Below, one piece after another: positions 54,488 to 63,962 of a DNA stretch of 64,000 nucleotides. Under the pieces are notes generated by a model. That model did not search any database, was not told the DNA's origin, and saw nothing but the letters and a program-made list of their open reading frames with translations. Source of the stretch: Fulvimarina pelagi HTCC2506 (lineage in GTDB: Bacteria; Pseudomonadota; Alphaproteobacteria; Rhizobiales; Rhizobiaceae); assembly GCF_000153705.1 (NCBI RefSeq), contig NZ_DS022272.1, forward strand, positions 3,325,449-3,389,448, given 5' to 3'. Numbering within the stretch: position 1 is the first letter of the stretch; each line of letters begins with the position of its first letter. Position numbers and translations under genes: made by a program.

Positions 54488-54824
54488 GACGCATTCGGTC
54501 GCTTGGCACGTGCCAAGCGTCGCACTCGTGCCCAGTCTCAACTTGGAGGCCGGGCACACTTGGTACAACTCGCCTTGCGATCAGGCGCTAGCCGCTTGCG
54601 GGCATTGGCGGCAGATATGAACATCGCGCTGTTCGCACCGGCTTGAGCCAACCACACCAATTCGAAAGAGAAGCAGCGCCAGTCATTTCAGCGCTGCTTT
54701 CGTTTGGCGCAGGCCTCGCATGGGTGCTTGGCAACGTCGGTCAAATCTCTGGCATCTTCGGTCAAGATCGGGGACGACCAGTCGCCTTACTCCTTGGACA
54801 GAAACGCGATCCAAGGAGAGACTT

Positions 54825-55652
54825 ATGCAAGATCAACCCATCCTCGTCATCGGCGCCACCGGCAAGACCGGGGCGCGTGTCGCGGCCAAGCTAGAGGCCA
54901 TGGGGCTTCGCGTTCGCCGCGGCTCGCGCAGCTCCGCCACACCCTTCGACTGGGAAGCGCCCGAGACTTGGGCGCCCGCGCTCACCGGGGTGCGTGCTGC
55001 TTACATCACCTACTTCCCCGATCTTGCTTTCCCCGGCGCGGTCGATAAGCTTCAGTCTTTCGTCGAGACAGCGAAGGACGTCAGAGTCCAGCATCTCGTC
55101 CTCCTTTCGGGCCGAGGCGAGAGTCATGCCCGGCTGGGCGAAGAGGTCGTGCGCGCCTCCGGTGTGGACTTCACGCTCGTCCGCGCCGCCTGGTTCGCTC
55201 AGAATTTCTCGGAAGGTTACCTGCGCGACCCGATCCTTGCCGGCGTGCTTCCGATGCCGGGCGGCGATATTCAAGAGCCGATCATCGACATCGAGGACAT
55301 CGCCGATGTCGCCGTCGCCGCGCTGACGGAAGATGGCCATCAGGGCATACTCTACGAGGTCACGGGTCCGCGGCTGATGACTTTTGAGAAGATGGCCGGA
55401 GCGCTCAGCGAGGCCACGGGCCGGCCGATCCGGCACATCCCAATCTCGTTCGACGATTTCCACGCGAATGTTGCAGCCTCAGGCGGCAGCTTCGTCGCCG
55501 ATGTCTTCACCGCGATCGCGCGGGAAACGCTCGACGGGCGGAATGCCCACACCACCGATGGCGTGATGCAGGCCCTCGGCCGACCGCCGCGTGACTTCGC
55601 CACCTTCGCCGCCGATGCCGCACGCTCGGGCGCATGGGTCAGCGCGGCGTGA
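54825..55652 (+). CDS. NmrA-type NAD(P)-binding protein
   Basis: A 275-residue Rossmann-fold protein of the atypical SDR class: ILVIGATGKTGARVAAKLEA is the GxxGxxG dinucleotide-binding motif; VQHLVLLSGRGESHARLGEE, FTLVRAAWFAQNFSEGYLRD and YEVTGPRLMTFEKMAGALSE are typical of NmrA/azoreductase-like members. Its AAGGAGAG site sits 5 bases before the ATG. It is followed 64 bp later by the DUF1772 gene in a likely operon. Confidence 0.85.
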   Translation: MQDQPILVIGATGKTGARVAAKLEAMGLRVRRGSRSSATPFDWEAPETWAPALTGVRAAYITYFPDLAFPGAVDKLQSFVETAKDVRVQHLVLLSGRGESHARLGEEVVRASGVDFTLVRAAWFAQNFSEGYLRDPILAGVLPMPGGDIQEPIIDIEDIADVAVAALTEDGHQGILYEVTGPRLMTFEKMAGALSEATGRPIRHIPISFDDFHANVAASGGSFVADVFTAIARETLDGRNAHTTDGVMQALGRPPRDFATFAADAARSGAWVSAA

Positions 55653-55716
55653 CCGCCAGTAGCGCGAGTGCGCTCCCGCCCCCTTGCGTCCTCTCGAACG
55701 CTCGAAAGGAAGTACC

Positions 55717-56217
55717 ATGTCCACCACCTTCTTCGTGATCCTGCAGCTCTCGATCCTCGCCTATGCGCTGGTCGCGGGCGTCTTCCTTGCCTTCTCGGAC
55801 TTCATCATGCGGTCGCTAGCCCTCACCGGAGGCGTGGGCGGTGTGGAGGCCATGCAGGTCATCAATCGTGAGGTTTTCCGCTGGAAATTCATGGCCCTGT
55901 TCCTTGGTATGGCCGCGTTGTCGGTCCTGATCGCAGGCTACGCCTGGGTCGAACTTTCCGGCGCGACGGGCACGCTGATCGGGCTGGCGGCGGTCGTCTA
56001 TTTCTTCGGCTGCTTCGGCGTCACAGTCGCCTTCAATGTACCGATGAACCAGGCACTGGCTGCGATGGAACTGAGCTCTGAGGCAACGCGCGACTACTGG
56101 CTGCAATGCTACGTGCCGAGCTGGACCTATTGGAACTCGGTCCGCGCAGGGGCTGCCGCTCTGTCCGCAGCATTGCTCCTTTGCGGGCTGCTGCGGATGA
56201 CCCAAGGCCAGACGTAG
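55717..56217 (+). CDS. DUF1772 (anthrone-oxygenase-like) membrane protein
   Basis: A 166-residue protein with four hydrophobic segments (VILQLSILAYALVAGVFLAF, FMALFLGMAALSVLIAGYAW, TLIGLAAVVYFFGCFGVTVA, AALSAALLLCGLL) and the family segment FNVPMNQALAAMEL. DUF1772 proteins often accompany NmrA-like oxidoreductase genes. GAAAGGAAG upstream of the ATG is a plausible ribosome site. Confidence 0.85.
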   Translation: MSTTFFVILQLSILAYALVAGVFLAFSDFIMRSLALTGGVGGVEAMQVINREVFRWKFMALFLGMAALSVLIAGYAWVELSGATGTLIGLAAVVYFFGCFGVTVAFNVPMNQALAAMELSSEATRDYWLQCYVPSWTYWNSVRAGAAALSAALLLCGLLRMTQGQT

Positions 56218-57068
56218 CAGGCCTGAACCTTCGTGCGGCAGTGGCACCGCTTACGCGGTCCCTTTCATCGTCGCTCTACTCTTAGACCCAAGATGCCGCG
56301 CCTTTGCTGGAGGTATCCGGTGAACGCGTTTCACAAGATCAACATCGCAATCCTCCGGGGCCACGATCGCCTACGTCATCGCAATCAACAGACTTCTAAA
56401 CAGTGCGGACCAGATCGCACGCGCCTGCGCCGATCCACCACCTTCCTGTCGGGTGTCAGTCTTTCTCGATTGCTCGCCAGCCCTGTCTACTGGGTCACCC
56501 ACGCCTGAGCCACGTTGCTGGCGGTGTATCTACCAGGAGCGCGTCCTCAAGGGCTTCTGAATTCACGCCTTAGAGGTCGAGGGATACCGTTCATAGGTGT
56601 CTGGCGCGTTCCTCAGACGAAACCGGTTACGATTGGCCCCAACAGCACCGATTGCGTTGGTGCTAGGTTGCGACGTGTCGATGCATTTAGGTTCGTCTTA
56701 AGGACGAAGGAACGAAGACGAGCTTTGGCCTCGTGATCAAGACCGCCGATGAAGGCACCTGCTGCAGGGGTGGCAAAGGAAATCCGGCGTCAGATTAGAC
56801 GCCGCTCCTTACTATAGGTATTTGAGACGTCGCCGGGAGAGACACTCTACCGAGACTGAAGCTGTTGCCTTGGTCTGACAATGATCTGCCCGATAGCTCC
56901 CTGGCCGACTGGCCGAAGCATGGCATCATGACCGTTGCCGTCATAATAGGCATTTGAACCTATGCCGGTTGATAACCGGTAGAGTACATGGGCGTTGAAG
57001 TAGAAGACCTGTTACCGCGAACGATAGCGTGGATCGCGGATGCGGCATCCTAGATGGAGTGACCGCAC
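56218..57068. other. Stretch without a supported gene
   Basis: About 850 bp of short overlapping frames with no recognisable domain, terminator or repeat. It probably holds decayed coding sequence, but I cannot name it. Confidence 0.4.
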
Positions 57069-57080
57069 GTGCACGATGAC

Positions 57081-57206
57081 ATGATTCCGACGCTGATGAG
57101 GTATCGCAGACAGGCGCTCGATGCCGGGAACGACATTCTGGCCTTCTTGCTCATGCTTGCTGTATTGGCCGCCTACGACGATGGGTTCGAGGACAACCCG
57201 GAATAA
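57081..57206 (+). CDS. Possible 41-residue small protein
   Basis: The frame (ATG 57081, or GTG 57069 in frame) reads MIPTLMRYRRQALDAGNDIL, AFLLMLAVLAAYDDGFEDNP. Its helical, amphipathic look and codon bias suggest a real small gene or the surviving end of one. No family is recognised. The region 57207-57902 downstream carries nothing I can support. Confidence 0.3.
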   Translation: MIPTLMRYRRQALDAGNDILAFLLMLAVLAAYDDGFEDNPE

Positions 57207-57902
57207 CGTAACGAACTCGCCGCCCGTGCGGCGGCGGGTTTCATCAACAAGGATTGCCGCTGTTCGGCCAGGACTGCGCAAGACCCTCCTTGATCAGAAC
57301 CGTGCCGGCGTCGCGACCATCAGATAGGCGGATCGAGACGAGTGCGCAGCATATCCAGCTTGCTTCTCAGCCTAACATTTCGACTGGCTGATCTCAGGGG
57401 TATCGACGCCGCCCCATCGCGTTGTCCAGCGCTATTTTTGTCCCAGCCTGAGGTGTCGCCGTCAACGATGCACGTTGCGCCGCGCTGTGCACGATTACCG
57501 CCTGATCAAACCGGAATGGAGCGATCTGCCGCGTAGACGACAGGCGAGCAATCGGGAAGAAACAACCCGCAATAGGAAGTAGGTGCCGCTACAGCGGCCA
57601 TGAGCTCAACTCCAAAAAAGCCGGCATATCGAAACACGGTACCTCTCCCTGAGCGATTCGAGCCGTTCTCAGGGTAGCGGTTAAGCGCGAGTCCTCTGGG
57701 CGTGGCGTCGGGATGCGAGAGCTTGGGGGACTGTAAAAGCAGCATTTTCGTCACGATTGCTGAGCTAAAAAGCGAGCGAAAGGTTTTCGTGATCTCATTC
57801 CGCGTCAATGAGAACGAAGCCTCAGCACCCCGGGCAATACACACGAGGTGCTGAGGTTAGATAGAACGGGTCCGGAGGTCGACGCGTTCTATCGAGCTTG
57901 CG

Positions 57903-58445
57903 TTACATGGCTTCGGGCATCAGCACCGCGTCGATCACGTGAACGACGCCGTTAGAAGCTTCGACATCAGCCTGTGTCACGGTCGCTTTGTTGCCGGCTG
58001 CGTCCGTGACCACAACGTTCTCGCCCTCCATGGAGAGCGTCAGTTCCGCGCCATTCACCGTCGTGACCGGATGCTCACCTCCGTCATCCTCGATCATCTT
58101 CACGACCGCCTCGGCTTTTGCCTCGGTCGGAACCACGTGATACGTCAGGATGCCTTCAAGTTGCGCTTTGTTCTCAGCCTCAAGCAGCGTGTCGAGCGTA
58201 CCGTCGGGCAGGGCTTCGAACGCCTCGTTGGTCGGTGCAAATACCGTGAACGGTCCTTCGCCGCTCAAGGTCTCGGCTAGACCGGCGGCTTCAACGGCAG
58301 AGACAAGGGTTGAAAGGCTATCGGTCGAAGTGGCGACCTCTACGATTGTGCCAGAGGCGTTATCCTGCGCTATTGCGGAACCGGCAGTCCCGGTGACGAG
58401 CAGCGTTGCAATGGCGGCATTTCGAAGGAATGGCTTGAACATCAT
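57903..58445 (-). CDS. Exported fasciclin (FAS1) domain protein
   Basis: The 180-residue protein begins MMFKPFLRNAAIATLLVTGT with a signal peptide ending SAIAQ, then one FAS1 domain: LVSAVEAAGLAETLSGEGPF, TVFAPTNEAFEALPDG (H1-type motif), ILTYHVVPTEAKAEAVVKMI (YH motif), and VEASNGVVHVIDAVLMPE. GGGAGA lies 5-6 bases before the ATG, so the long upstream extension in the same frame is rejected. FAS1 proteins mediate adhesion; some are surface-anchored. Confidence 0.92.
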   Translation of the reverse strand: MMFKPFLRNAAIATLLVTGTAGSAIAQDNASGTIVEVATSTDSLSTLVSAVEAAGLAETLSGEGPFTVFAPTNEAFEALPDGTLDTLLEAENKAQLEGILTYHVVPTEAKAEAVVKMIEDDGGEHPVTTVNGAELTLSMEGENVVVTDAAGNKATVTQADVEASNGVVHVIDAVLMPEAM

Positions 58446-58744
58446 AAGTCTCCCACGTTCGGTTTCCGCTCCGGCTTGGAGCATGGCTCCGATATGTGGT
58501 TCCCACTGCGTCGTTTCGTAAGCGAGACTCACGGTATCGTCAGCGGAAGCAAAGACCAGTTTGCCAACTCGATCGACGGTTGCTGCTTGCCCGAAATGGC
58601 TGGAATGTGTGGCATTTGATGATGGCAAGGAAGAGTTCTGCGGGCTCACTAGCCAGCGGTTGCCGCGTCGTTTTGTAGCTTCGCAAGAACCTGTGTGTCG
58701 AACTCGTCGCGGGTCGCGTTGATCAGCGGTCGCGCCGATCGTAC

Positions 58745-58990
58745 GTGCCGCGAGCTAATGGATGGCGGGTTGATCGCGAACTTCGGCGTCCTGAAGGCGG
58801 CGGCATCGTCCGGACGCTGCAGATCTTCGCCGAGACGCTTCCCGACCCCTCGAAGGCTGCGAGCGACATCGTGGTCAAACCGATGCTCGACCCCGACCTC
58901 TCGGTCCGACTCCTCGGCCGGAACATCGATCCGTCTCCGCCAGTGTCTACTGCCTTTGCGCGACGGTGGCGCGTTAACGACGAGTCTTTC
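58745..58990 (+). pseudogene. Possible LysR-type regulator C-terminal remnant
   Basis: The frame reads ETLPDPSKAASDIVVKPMLD, PDLSVRLLGRNIDPSPPVST, AFARRW. The pattern V.(R/K)P..DP.L.R..G...R...P..P....FA is what the end of a LysR substrate-binding domain looks like. No upstream part is present. The match is weak and could be chance. Confidence 0.25.
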
Positions 58991-59079
58991 AAGATGACGC
59001 AGTGTGACCTTGAGGAGACTCAATTTTCTAACACGCTGTGTCTTTATTCTTCTGAGCAAGATTTACGGAAATAACAATT

Positions 59080-61659
59080 GTGAAGCATATGCGAAAAACA
59101 GAGGGGAACGAGGTCGTGAAACATCAGTCAAAGACGATATCATTCAATGGTCGTAAGACTGACTGCAACAGATCGACCTCGGTCGCACGCGATCTGCAGC
59201 GAGCGCTTCTGTCGAACTGCTTTGGTATTTCCTACGGAAAACACACTTACGGGCTTCCAGCCGGTCTCGCCCTCGCATTAATGAGCGGGTTCGGAGTATC
59301 GCCTGCCGAGGCCGCGTGCTCGGATAATAATCCGGCTGACGGAGCGAACGTTGTTTGCGACGCGAACGCGCCAAACCCTGACACACAAGGCGTTCGAGGA
59401 GGCTTCTCCGACGATGTGACGGTTAATGTCCTGACAGGCGCAGCAATCAATACCACAGGCAACCTAAATAATAATGCCGTAGAGCTGAATGACAACGCTA
59501 ATGTAAACAACGACGGTACAATAACAGCAGCCGTAGGTATCAATGTCTCAAATAACGCGTTTATCGTCAATAACGAATCGATAAATACAACGATATTCGG
59601 AATAATATCATTCACGAATACCCAGATAGTAAATAACGGTATTATTTCGTCAAGCTCACGTTCCGCAATCCTTCCAAGCACGGGAATTGTTATCAATTCT
59701 GGCTTAATTGAAGGTGTAGATGCTGCAATTATTTTCGATGGTATCGGCGCCTCTGGTGTGGGTTCGTCGATAATTAATTCTGGAACAATTCGCGAAACGT
59801 CAGGAGCAGGCGATGCTATTCTTTTTGATTACGGTGAAGACGATAGGCTCGAACTCCAGCCCGGCTCTGTAATTGAGGGCTTCGTTCGCGCAGGCGCTGG
59901 TACAGACACCCTGGCATTCGGTGGCAACAGCGGGACCTTCAACTTCGATATCTCATCGGTCGACGGAAACAACACGGACGATGGCGAGCAGTATCTTGCC
60001 TTTGAGAACTTCGAGAAGGTTGGCGCCGCAACAACGAACCTGACCGGCACCAACACCGAGATCACCGATTTTGCAGTCAATGGTGGCCTACTGAATGTGA
60101 ATGGCTCTATGCCGAACACCACTTTCGCTGTGGATGGAGGTGTACTTGGCGGCGCCGGCACGATCGGTTCGTTCGTCGCCAATTCGGGCGGCACGGTCGC
60201 GCCCGGCAATTCGATCGGCACCTTGAACGTTGCGGGCAACGCAACCTTCCAGCCCGGCTCGGTCTACGAGGTCGAGATCGCGGCCGATGGAACTGGCGAC
60301 CGGGTCAGCGCCGATACTGCCACGATCAACGGCGGGACGGTCGATGTCGTGACGCTCGATCCCTATACTGCCTACACGGATGGTCAGCGATACACGATCG
60401 TTTCGACCGCCAACGGACGGACCGGGACTTTCGACAGCCTTCAGGACGACTCGGTCTTCCTCGACTACAACCTGCTCTACACGTCGAACGACATCATCCT
60501 CGAACTCATTCAAGCTCTGCAGTTCCCGGACGTGGCGAGAACCTTCAATCAGCGGCAGACGGCGAACGCTCTGATGCAGCTCGACCAGACGCCCGGCTCA
60601 GCCAGCAACGGGCTCTACAACGTTCTTCTAATGCTCGATGCGCCGACCGCTCGCGATGCCTTCGACCAGCTTTCGGGCGAGCCGCATGCGTCGATGAAGA
60701 CGGTTCTGATCCAGGACTCGCGCTTCGTGCGCGATGCAGCGCAGGATCGGATCAACGGAGCCTTCGGCATGAATGGGGGCGGCGACATGGTCCAGCCGCT
60801 CGGCTTCGGCCCGGGCGTTCCGGTGATCGCCGGCAGTGGCGGGGCCGATGTCGAAGCGTGGACGCGGTTCTATGGCGCCTGGTCCGACGTGGACGGCGAC
60901 GGCAATGCCGCGGCGGCCGACACCGACACCTCCGGCTTCTTCGTCGGCGTCGACGGCATGGTCTCCGACACGGTCAAGCTCGGCGTGCTCGGCGGCTATT
61001 CCTCGACCGATCTCGATGTCGATGCGCGCAACGCCAATGGCAGCACCGAGTCCTGGCATCTCGGCCTCTATGCCGGGACGGAGCTCTACGGCCTGATCGT
61101 GAAGGGCGGGGCGGCCTATGCCTGGCATGAGATCGACATGGTCCGCTCAGTGTCTTTCCCTGGCTTCTCCGACACGCTGGTCAGCGAATACGACGCTGGG
61201 ACCGGCCAGGTCTTCGGCGAGGTCTCCTACGACCTCGCACTGGCGACGGCGACGATCTCTCCGTTTGCCGGGCTGGCCTATGTTCATCATCGCACGGATC
61301 GGTTCACGGAGACCGGCGGGGCTGCGGCCCTGACTGCCAGTGGCATCGATCTCGACACCTGGTTCTCGGAGATCGGCGTAAGAGGCTCGATGCTGGTCGG
61401 CACCGATCTTTCGCTGCGGGGTGAGGCCGGCTGGCGCCATGCCTTCGAGGATACGACGACGCTGGAAGCCTTCCGCTTCGCCACGAGCCCGGCCTATCTG
61501 GTGAAGGGCGTCAGTATCGACGAAGACGTAGGCTTCATCGAGGTCGGAGCGGACTACCGCCTCAACGAATGGGCGACGGTCGGGGCGGCTTACGAAGGCC
61601 AGTACGGCAGAGACACCACGTCAAACAGTGCGCGGGCGGACCTGACTTTCCGGTTCTGA
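59080..61659 (+). CDS. Large autotransporter (type Va) with beta-barrel
   Basis: An 859-residue protein. A long N-terminal extension ends in a signal peptide (GLPAGLALALMSGFGVSPAE, AA). The passenger (residues ~80-550) is rich in Asn/Ile/Gly and has NNxG/NSG-type beta-helix repeats, with autotransporter-specific turns such as GGLLNVNG, GGVLGGAGTIGSF and GTVAPGNSIGTLNVAG. The last ~260 residues form a beta-barrel that starts near VEAWTRFYGAWSDVDGDG and ends in the required aromatic, ADLTFRF. GTG 59080 and ATG 59089 are both possible starts. The first passenger half (59440-59860) is AT-richer than the rest. Confidence 0.9.
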   Translation: MKHMRKTEGNEVVKHQSKTISFNGRKTDCNRSTSVARDLQRALLSNCFGISYGKHTYGLPAGLALALMSGFGVSPAEAACSDNNPADGANVVCDANAPNPDTQGVRGGFSDDVTVNVLTGAAINTTGNLNNNAVELNDNANVNNDGTITAAVGINVSNNAFIVNNESINTTIFGIISFTNTQIVNNGIISSSSRSAILPSTGIVINSGLIEGVDAAIIFDGIGASGVGSSIINSGTIRETSGAGDAILFDYGEDDRLELQPGSVIEGFVRAGAGTDTLAFGGNSGTFNFDISSVDGNNTDDGEQYLAFENFEKVGAATTNLTGTNTEITDFAVNGGLLNVNGSMPNTTFAVDGGVLGGAGTIGSFVANSGGTVAPGNSIGTLNVAGNATFQPGSVYEVEIAADGTGDRVSADTATINGGTVDVVTLDPYTAYTDGQRYTIVSTANGRTGTFDSLQDDSVFLDYNLLYTSNDIILELIQALQFPDVARTFNQRQTANALMQLDQTPGSASNGLYNVLLMLDAPTARDAFDQLSGEPHASMKTVLIQDSRFVRDAAQDRINGAFGMNGGGDMVQPLGFGPGVPVIAGSGGADVEAWTRFYGAWSDVDGDGNAAAADTDTSGFFVGVDGMVSDTVKLGVLGGYSSTDLDVDARNANGSTESWHLGLYAGTELYGLIVKGGAAYAWHEIDMVRSVSFPGFSDTLVSEYDAGTGQVFGEVSYDLALATATISPFAGLAYVHHRTDRFTETGGAAALTASGIDLDTWFSEIGVRGSMLVGTDLSLRGEAGWRHAFEDTTTLEAFRFATSPAYLVKGVSIDEDVGFIEVGADYRLNEWATVGAAYEGQYGRDTTSNSARADLTFRF

Positions 61660-61687
61660 GGGCCGACCAAATCTCAAGTCATGAATG

Positions 61688-61716
61688 GGCCCGGTGTCGA
61701 AGACGCCGGGCCTTTT
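61688..61716 (+). terminator. Strong hairpin terminator after the autotransporter
   Basis: An 11-bp stem (61688-61698 with 61702-61712, one G-U), loop GAA, followed by TTTT. It ends the autotransporter transcript. Confidence 0.9.
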
Positions 61717-61778
61717 GCACTGGAGGGCGAGAGGGCATAGACGAATTTTCTTCGCTCGAGCCAAACACCGAAGTGCTA

Positions 61779-62441
61779 CTACGCTGTCATTTCTCTATCG
61801 CTGCGCTCGCCTTTCGCCACCACATGCAGCGTCCCGTTCGGTAAAGGCCGCTGCAATGGAGATGCCTCATTCCAATCCGCGCGCATCCAAGCGTCGATCT
61901 CGTCCGTCTCGGTCAGGATCACCGGCATCGCCTTCGAATGCACGGCACCGACTTCGGCGTTCGCATCGCAGGTGAGGAAGCCATAGAGGTCGGCGTTCAC
62001 TTCACCCTCCTTCACCTTTCGCACGCTCGTCCAGTTCGTCCAGATGCCGGCGAAGACGGCAAGCGGCCGCTCTTCGGAGAGCGCGAACCAGACCGGCACC
62101 TTCTTGCCGTCTATACTTTCATACTCGCTGAACGAGGTGAACGGCACGACGCAGCGATGCTCCGGCGACAGCCAGCGTCGCCAGTGCGGGCTTTTCGTGT
62201 TGCGGATGTTCGTGACGCCTGGATCCGTCTTGCGGTCCTTCGTGACGAACTTCGGCGACGGCATGCCCCAGCGCATCATCGTCAGCTCTCGATCACCGTC
62301 CTCGCCATTTCGCACCACGGGCGCTTCCATGTTCTGGAAGACGCCGGGCAGGCTCGGCAGGTTGCCCGTGCGATCGGTCATTGCCCTGGTGAACTGCCGG
62401 ATCGCCGCTTGGCCCTTGGTGATGGAATAGAGATTGCACAT
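61779..62441 (-). CDS. SOS response-associated peptidase (SRAP/YedK/HMCES)
   Basis: A 220-residue protein beginning MCNLYSITKGQAAIRQF: Cys2 becomes the N-terminal nucleophile that crosslinks to abasic sites in single-stranded DNA. Further SRAP motifs are WGMPSP, NIRNTKSPHWRRWLSPEHRC, VVPFTSFSEYE (catalytic Glu region) and AVHSKAMPVIL (catalytic His). The longer in-frame start at 62600 is rejected because it would bury the Cys. It is the downstream gene of a two-gene unit with the zinc-ribbon protein, 17 bp away. Confidence 0.93.
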   Translation of the reverse strand: MCNLYSITKGQAAIRQFTRAMTDRTGNLPSLPGVFQNMEAPVVRNGEDGDRELTMMRWGMPSPKFVTKDRKTDPGVTNIRNTKSPHWRRWLSPEHRCVVPFTSFSEYESIDGKKVPVWFALSEERPLAVFAGIWTNWTSVRKVKEGEVNADLYGFLTCDANAEVGAVHSKAMPVILTETDEIDAWMRADWNEASPLQRPLPNGTLHVVAKGERSDREMTA

Positions 62442-62458
62442 CGCTACGTTTTGCAGAT

Positions 62459-62773
62459 CTACAGCAGTTCCTCCCGCCATATGGGGCGGCGGATCGTCGA
62501 GACCCGCACCAGCCGCCGGACGATCACGCTCTGCCTTTCCTGCCCTGTCAGCAGCGGCGAGTCGATCTCGACGTAATCTTTCCGGCCACAGACCTCGCAT
62601 GTCAGCCGACGCCGCAGCCGGTCCACCTCCCGGTCGCCGACAAGAACGATGAGGTCTTCGGGACGGTAGAAGCGCGGTCCGGTCCGGCAGTAGTTGCAGC
62701 GCAGGCGTACGATGTGGCCGAGCTGGCCGAGACGGCTCAGCATCAGACCTCGATTGTGGCGCTGCGGGCTCAT
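62459..62773 (-). CDS. Small zinc-ribbon protein
   Basis: The 104-residue protein (ATG 62773) contains two Cys pairs, LRCNYCRTGPRFYRPEDLIV and RRLTCEVCGRKDYVEIDSPL, spaced as in a zinc ribbon. The rest is basic (RQSVIVRRLVRVSTIRRPIW). No named family is recognised, though similar small proteins are frequent in Rhizobiales. It is cotranscribed with the SRAP gene, so a role around DNA is conceivable. Confidence 0.6.
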   Translation of the reverse strand: MSPQRHNRGLMLSRLGQLGHIVRLRCNYCRTGPRFYRPEDLIVLVGDREVDRLRRRLTCEVCGRKDYVEIDSPLLTGQERQSVIVRRLVRVSTIRRPIWREELL

Positions 62774-62857
62774 GGAGAACGGATAAGGAACAAATGCGCG
62801 ATTTGGCAAGCGGGTGGAGAAGTTACGTGAAAACTCGGTCAGCCAGTTCCGTTCGCT

Positions 62858-63091
62858 TTGATAGCAGCAAAAAGGGGAATAGATCATGCGGACAGCCGTG
62901 AAGTTCGCCGCTCGAGTTCTCGGTCCGAAATCAAGAACCAATGGAAGCGAATATTGTTGGCAAATGCCGGCGTCGGGGTAGTCGCACTCGTGACTGCAGT
63001 GCTCCTGCGAGATCCTTCAGCGGATGAAGGCGAGCTGAAGGTTCGAACGCAACCAAACGATCCCGCAGAACCTGCTCCTTCAAACTGGTGA
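62858..63091 (+). CDS. Possible small single-helix membrane protein
   Basis: A 77-residue frame with KNQWKRILLANAGVGVVALV, TAVLLRDPSADEGELKVR: a basic flank, one membrane helix and an acidic, Pro-rich tail. No clear ribosome site fixes a start (TTG 62858 is the first). It is divergent from the zinc-ribbon gene. It could be real but support is thin. Confidence 0.3.
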   Translation: MIAAKRGIDHADSREVRRSSSRSEIKNQWKRILLANAGVGVVALVTAVLLRDPSADEGELKVRTQPNDPAEPAPSNW

Positions 63092-63365
63092 ACGGTCAAG
63101 GGTTCGATGTCAGACAAGAAAACGCGACCAGGGTATTTTCGCCGTTAGTATCAAAGCCAACTTTCAATTGGGTCGCGCAAGAAACTCTGTGCCACCCATG
63201 AGCGAAAGGCATGTGCACCAAGCAATTCCGCGTCCGCAGCCTACAGTTTTTGCGTGTGCCAACAGTGAATGGCGAAACCCCACAGACCGCCGGAGGTCGT
63301 TGGGAATGACACCTATACTTGCAAACATTGTTCCATACTGCATCCGACGGTCTATAGTGTGCCGA

Positions 63366-63962
63366 TCAACATTCGACGAGTTCATCTTGGTAAAACTCAA
63401 GTCGATCTCGCGGTATCCGCACGACCATCCGGAAGCTGGTTTCGTCGAGCTTGCGCTCGAAACTTCCGCCCAACTGCCCCTCAACCATTGCTTGCAGAAG
63501 TTTTGTTCCGAACCCAGTGCGTCCTCCCACTGGCGGCGGCAAGCGCATAGGGACCGAACGTGCTTCGTGCCATTCTAAGACAATATGGTTCCGCGAATCA
63601 TCTCTCGCAGCTTTGATTGTTATGCGATTGTCCTCGCATGCTCCTCCATGTTTCAGCGCATTCGTGGCAAGTTCGTTCAGAATGAGCGCGAGAGGCATTA
63701 CGCAGTCGCTTTGGATATCCATTTGAAGTGCTTTAATAGGAACCGTTTCACACTGCGGAAGAATACTGATGGCGTCATGGATCAATGCCGCGAGGGCTAT
63801 TCCCTTGCTTGGCGCCTCAACGGCCATTCGGTTCGCGCGGCCCACGGCCACGAGGCGTCCCAGAAAGACTTCGTCCAGTTCGTCTTTGGTTGCCGCTTTC
63901 CGAGAGCAACTGCGATAGATCGAGGCCAGCACCGTAAGACTGTTGCCAACCCGGTGGCTCAT
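63366..63962 (-). CDS. HWE/HisKA_2-type histidine kinase, catalytic core
   Basis: The 198 residues form the kinase core: MSHRVGNSLTVLASIYRSC is the H-box with the phospho-accepting His, LILNELATNALKHGG is the N-box of the ATPase domain, and GGRTGFGTKLLQAMVEGQLG is the G-box. Upstream sequence continues in frame for eight codons (ending ETLRRE, part of the usual H-box helix) before a TGA at about 63986, so no sensor domain precedes it in frame in the visible part. The gene may be a frameshifted or nonsense-interrupted kinase, or a short stand-alone core. The window ends 38 bp later. Confidence 0.75.
   Translation of the reverse strand: MSHRVGNSLTVLASIYRSCSRKAATKDELDEVFLGRLVAVGRANRMAVEAPSKGIALAALIHDAISILPQCETVPIKALQMDIQSDCVMPLALILNELATNALKHGGACEDNRITIKAARDDSRNHIVLEWHEARSVPMRLPPPVGGRTGFGTKLLQAMVEGQLGGSFERKLDETSFRMVVRIPRDRLEFYQDELVEC

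Noticed and set aside
58446..58649. N-terminal extension of the FAS1 protein
   Set aside because: It would hide the signal peptide; a good ribosome site supports the start at 58445.
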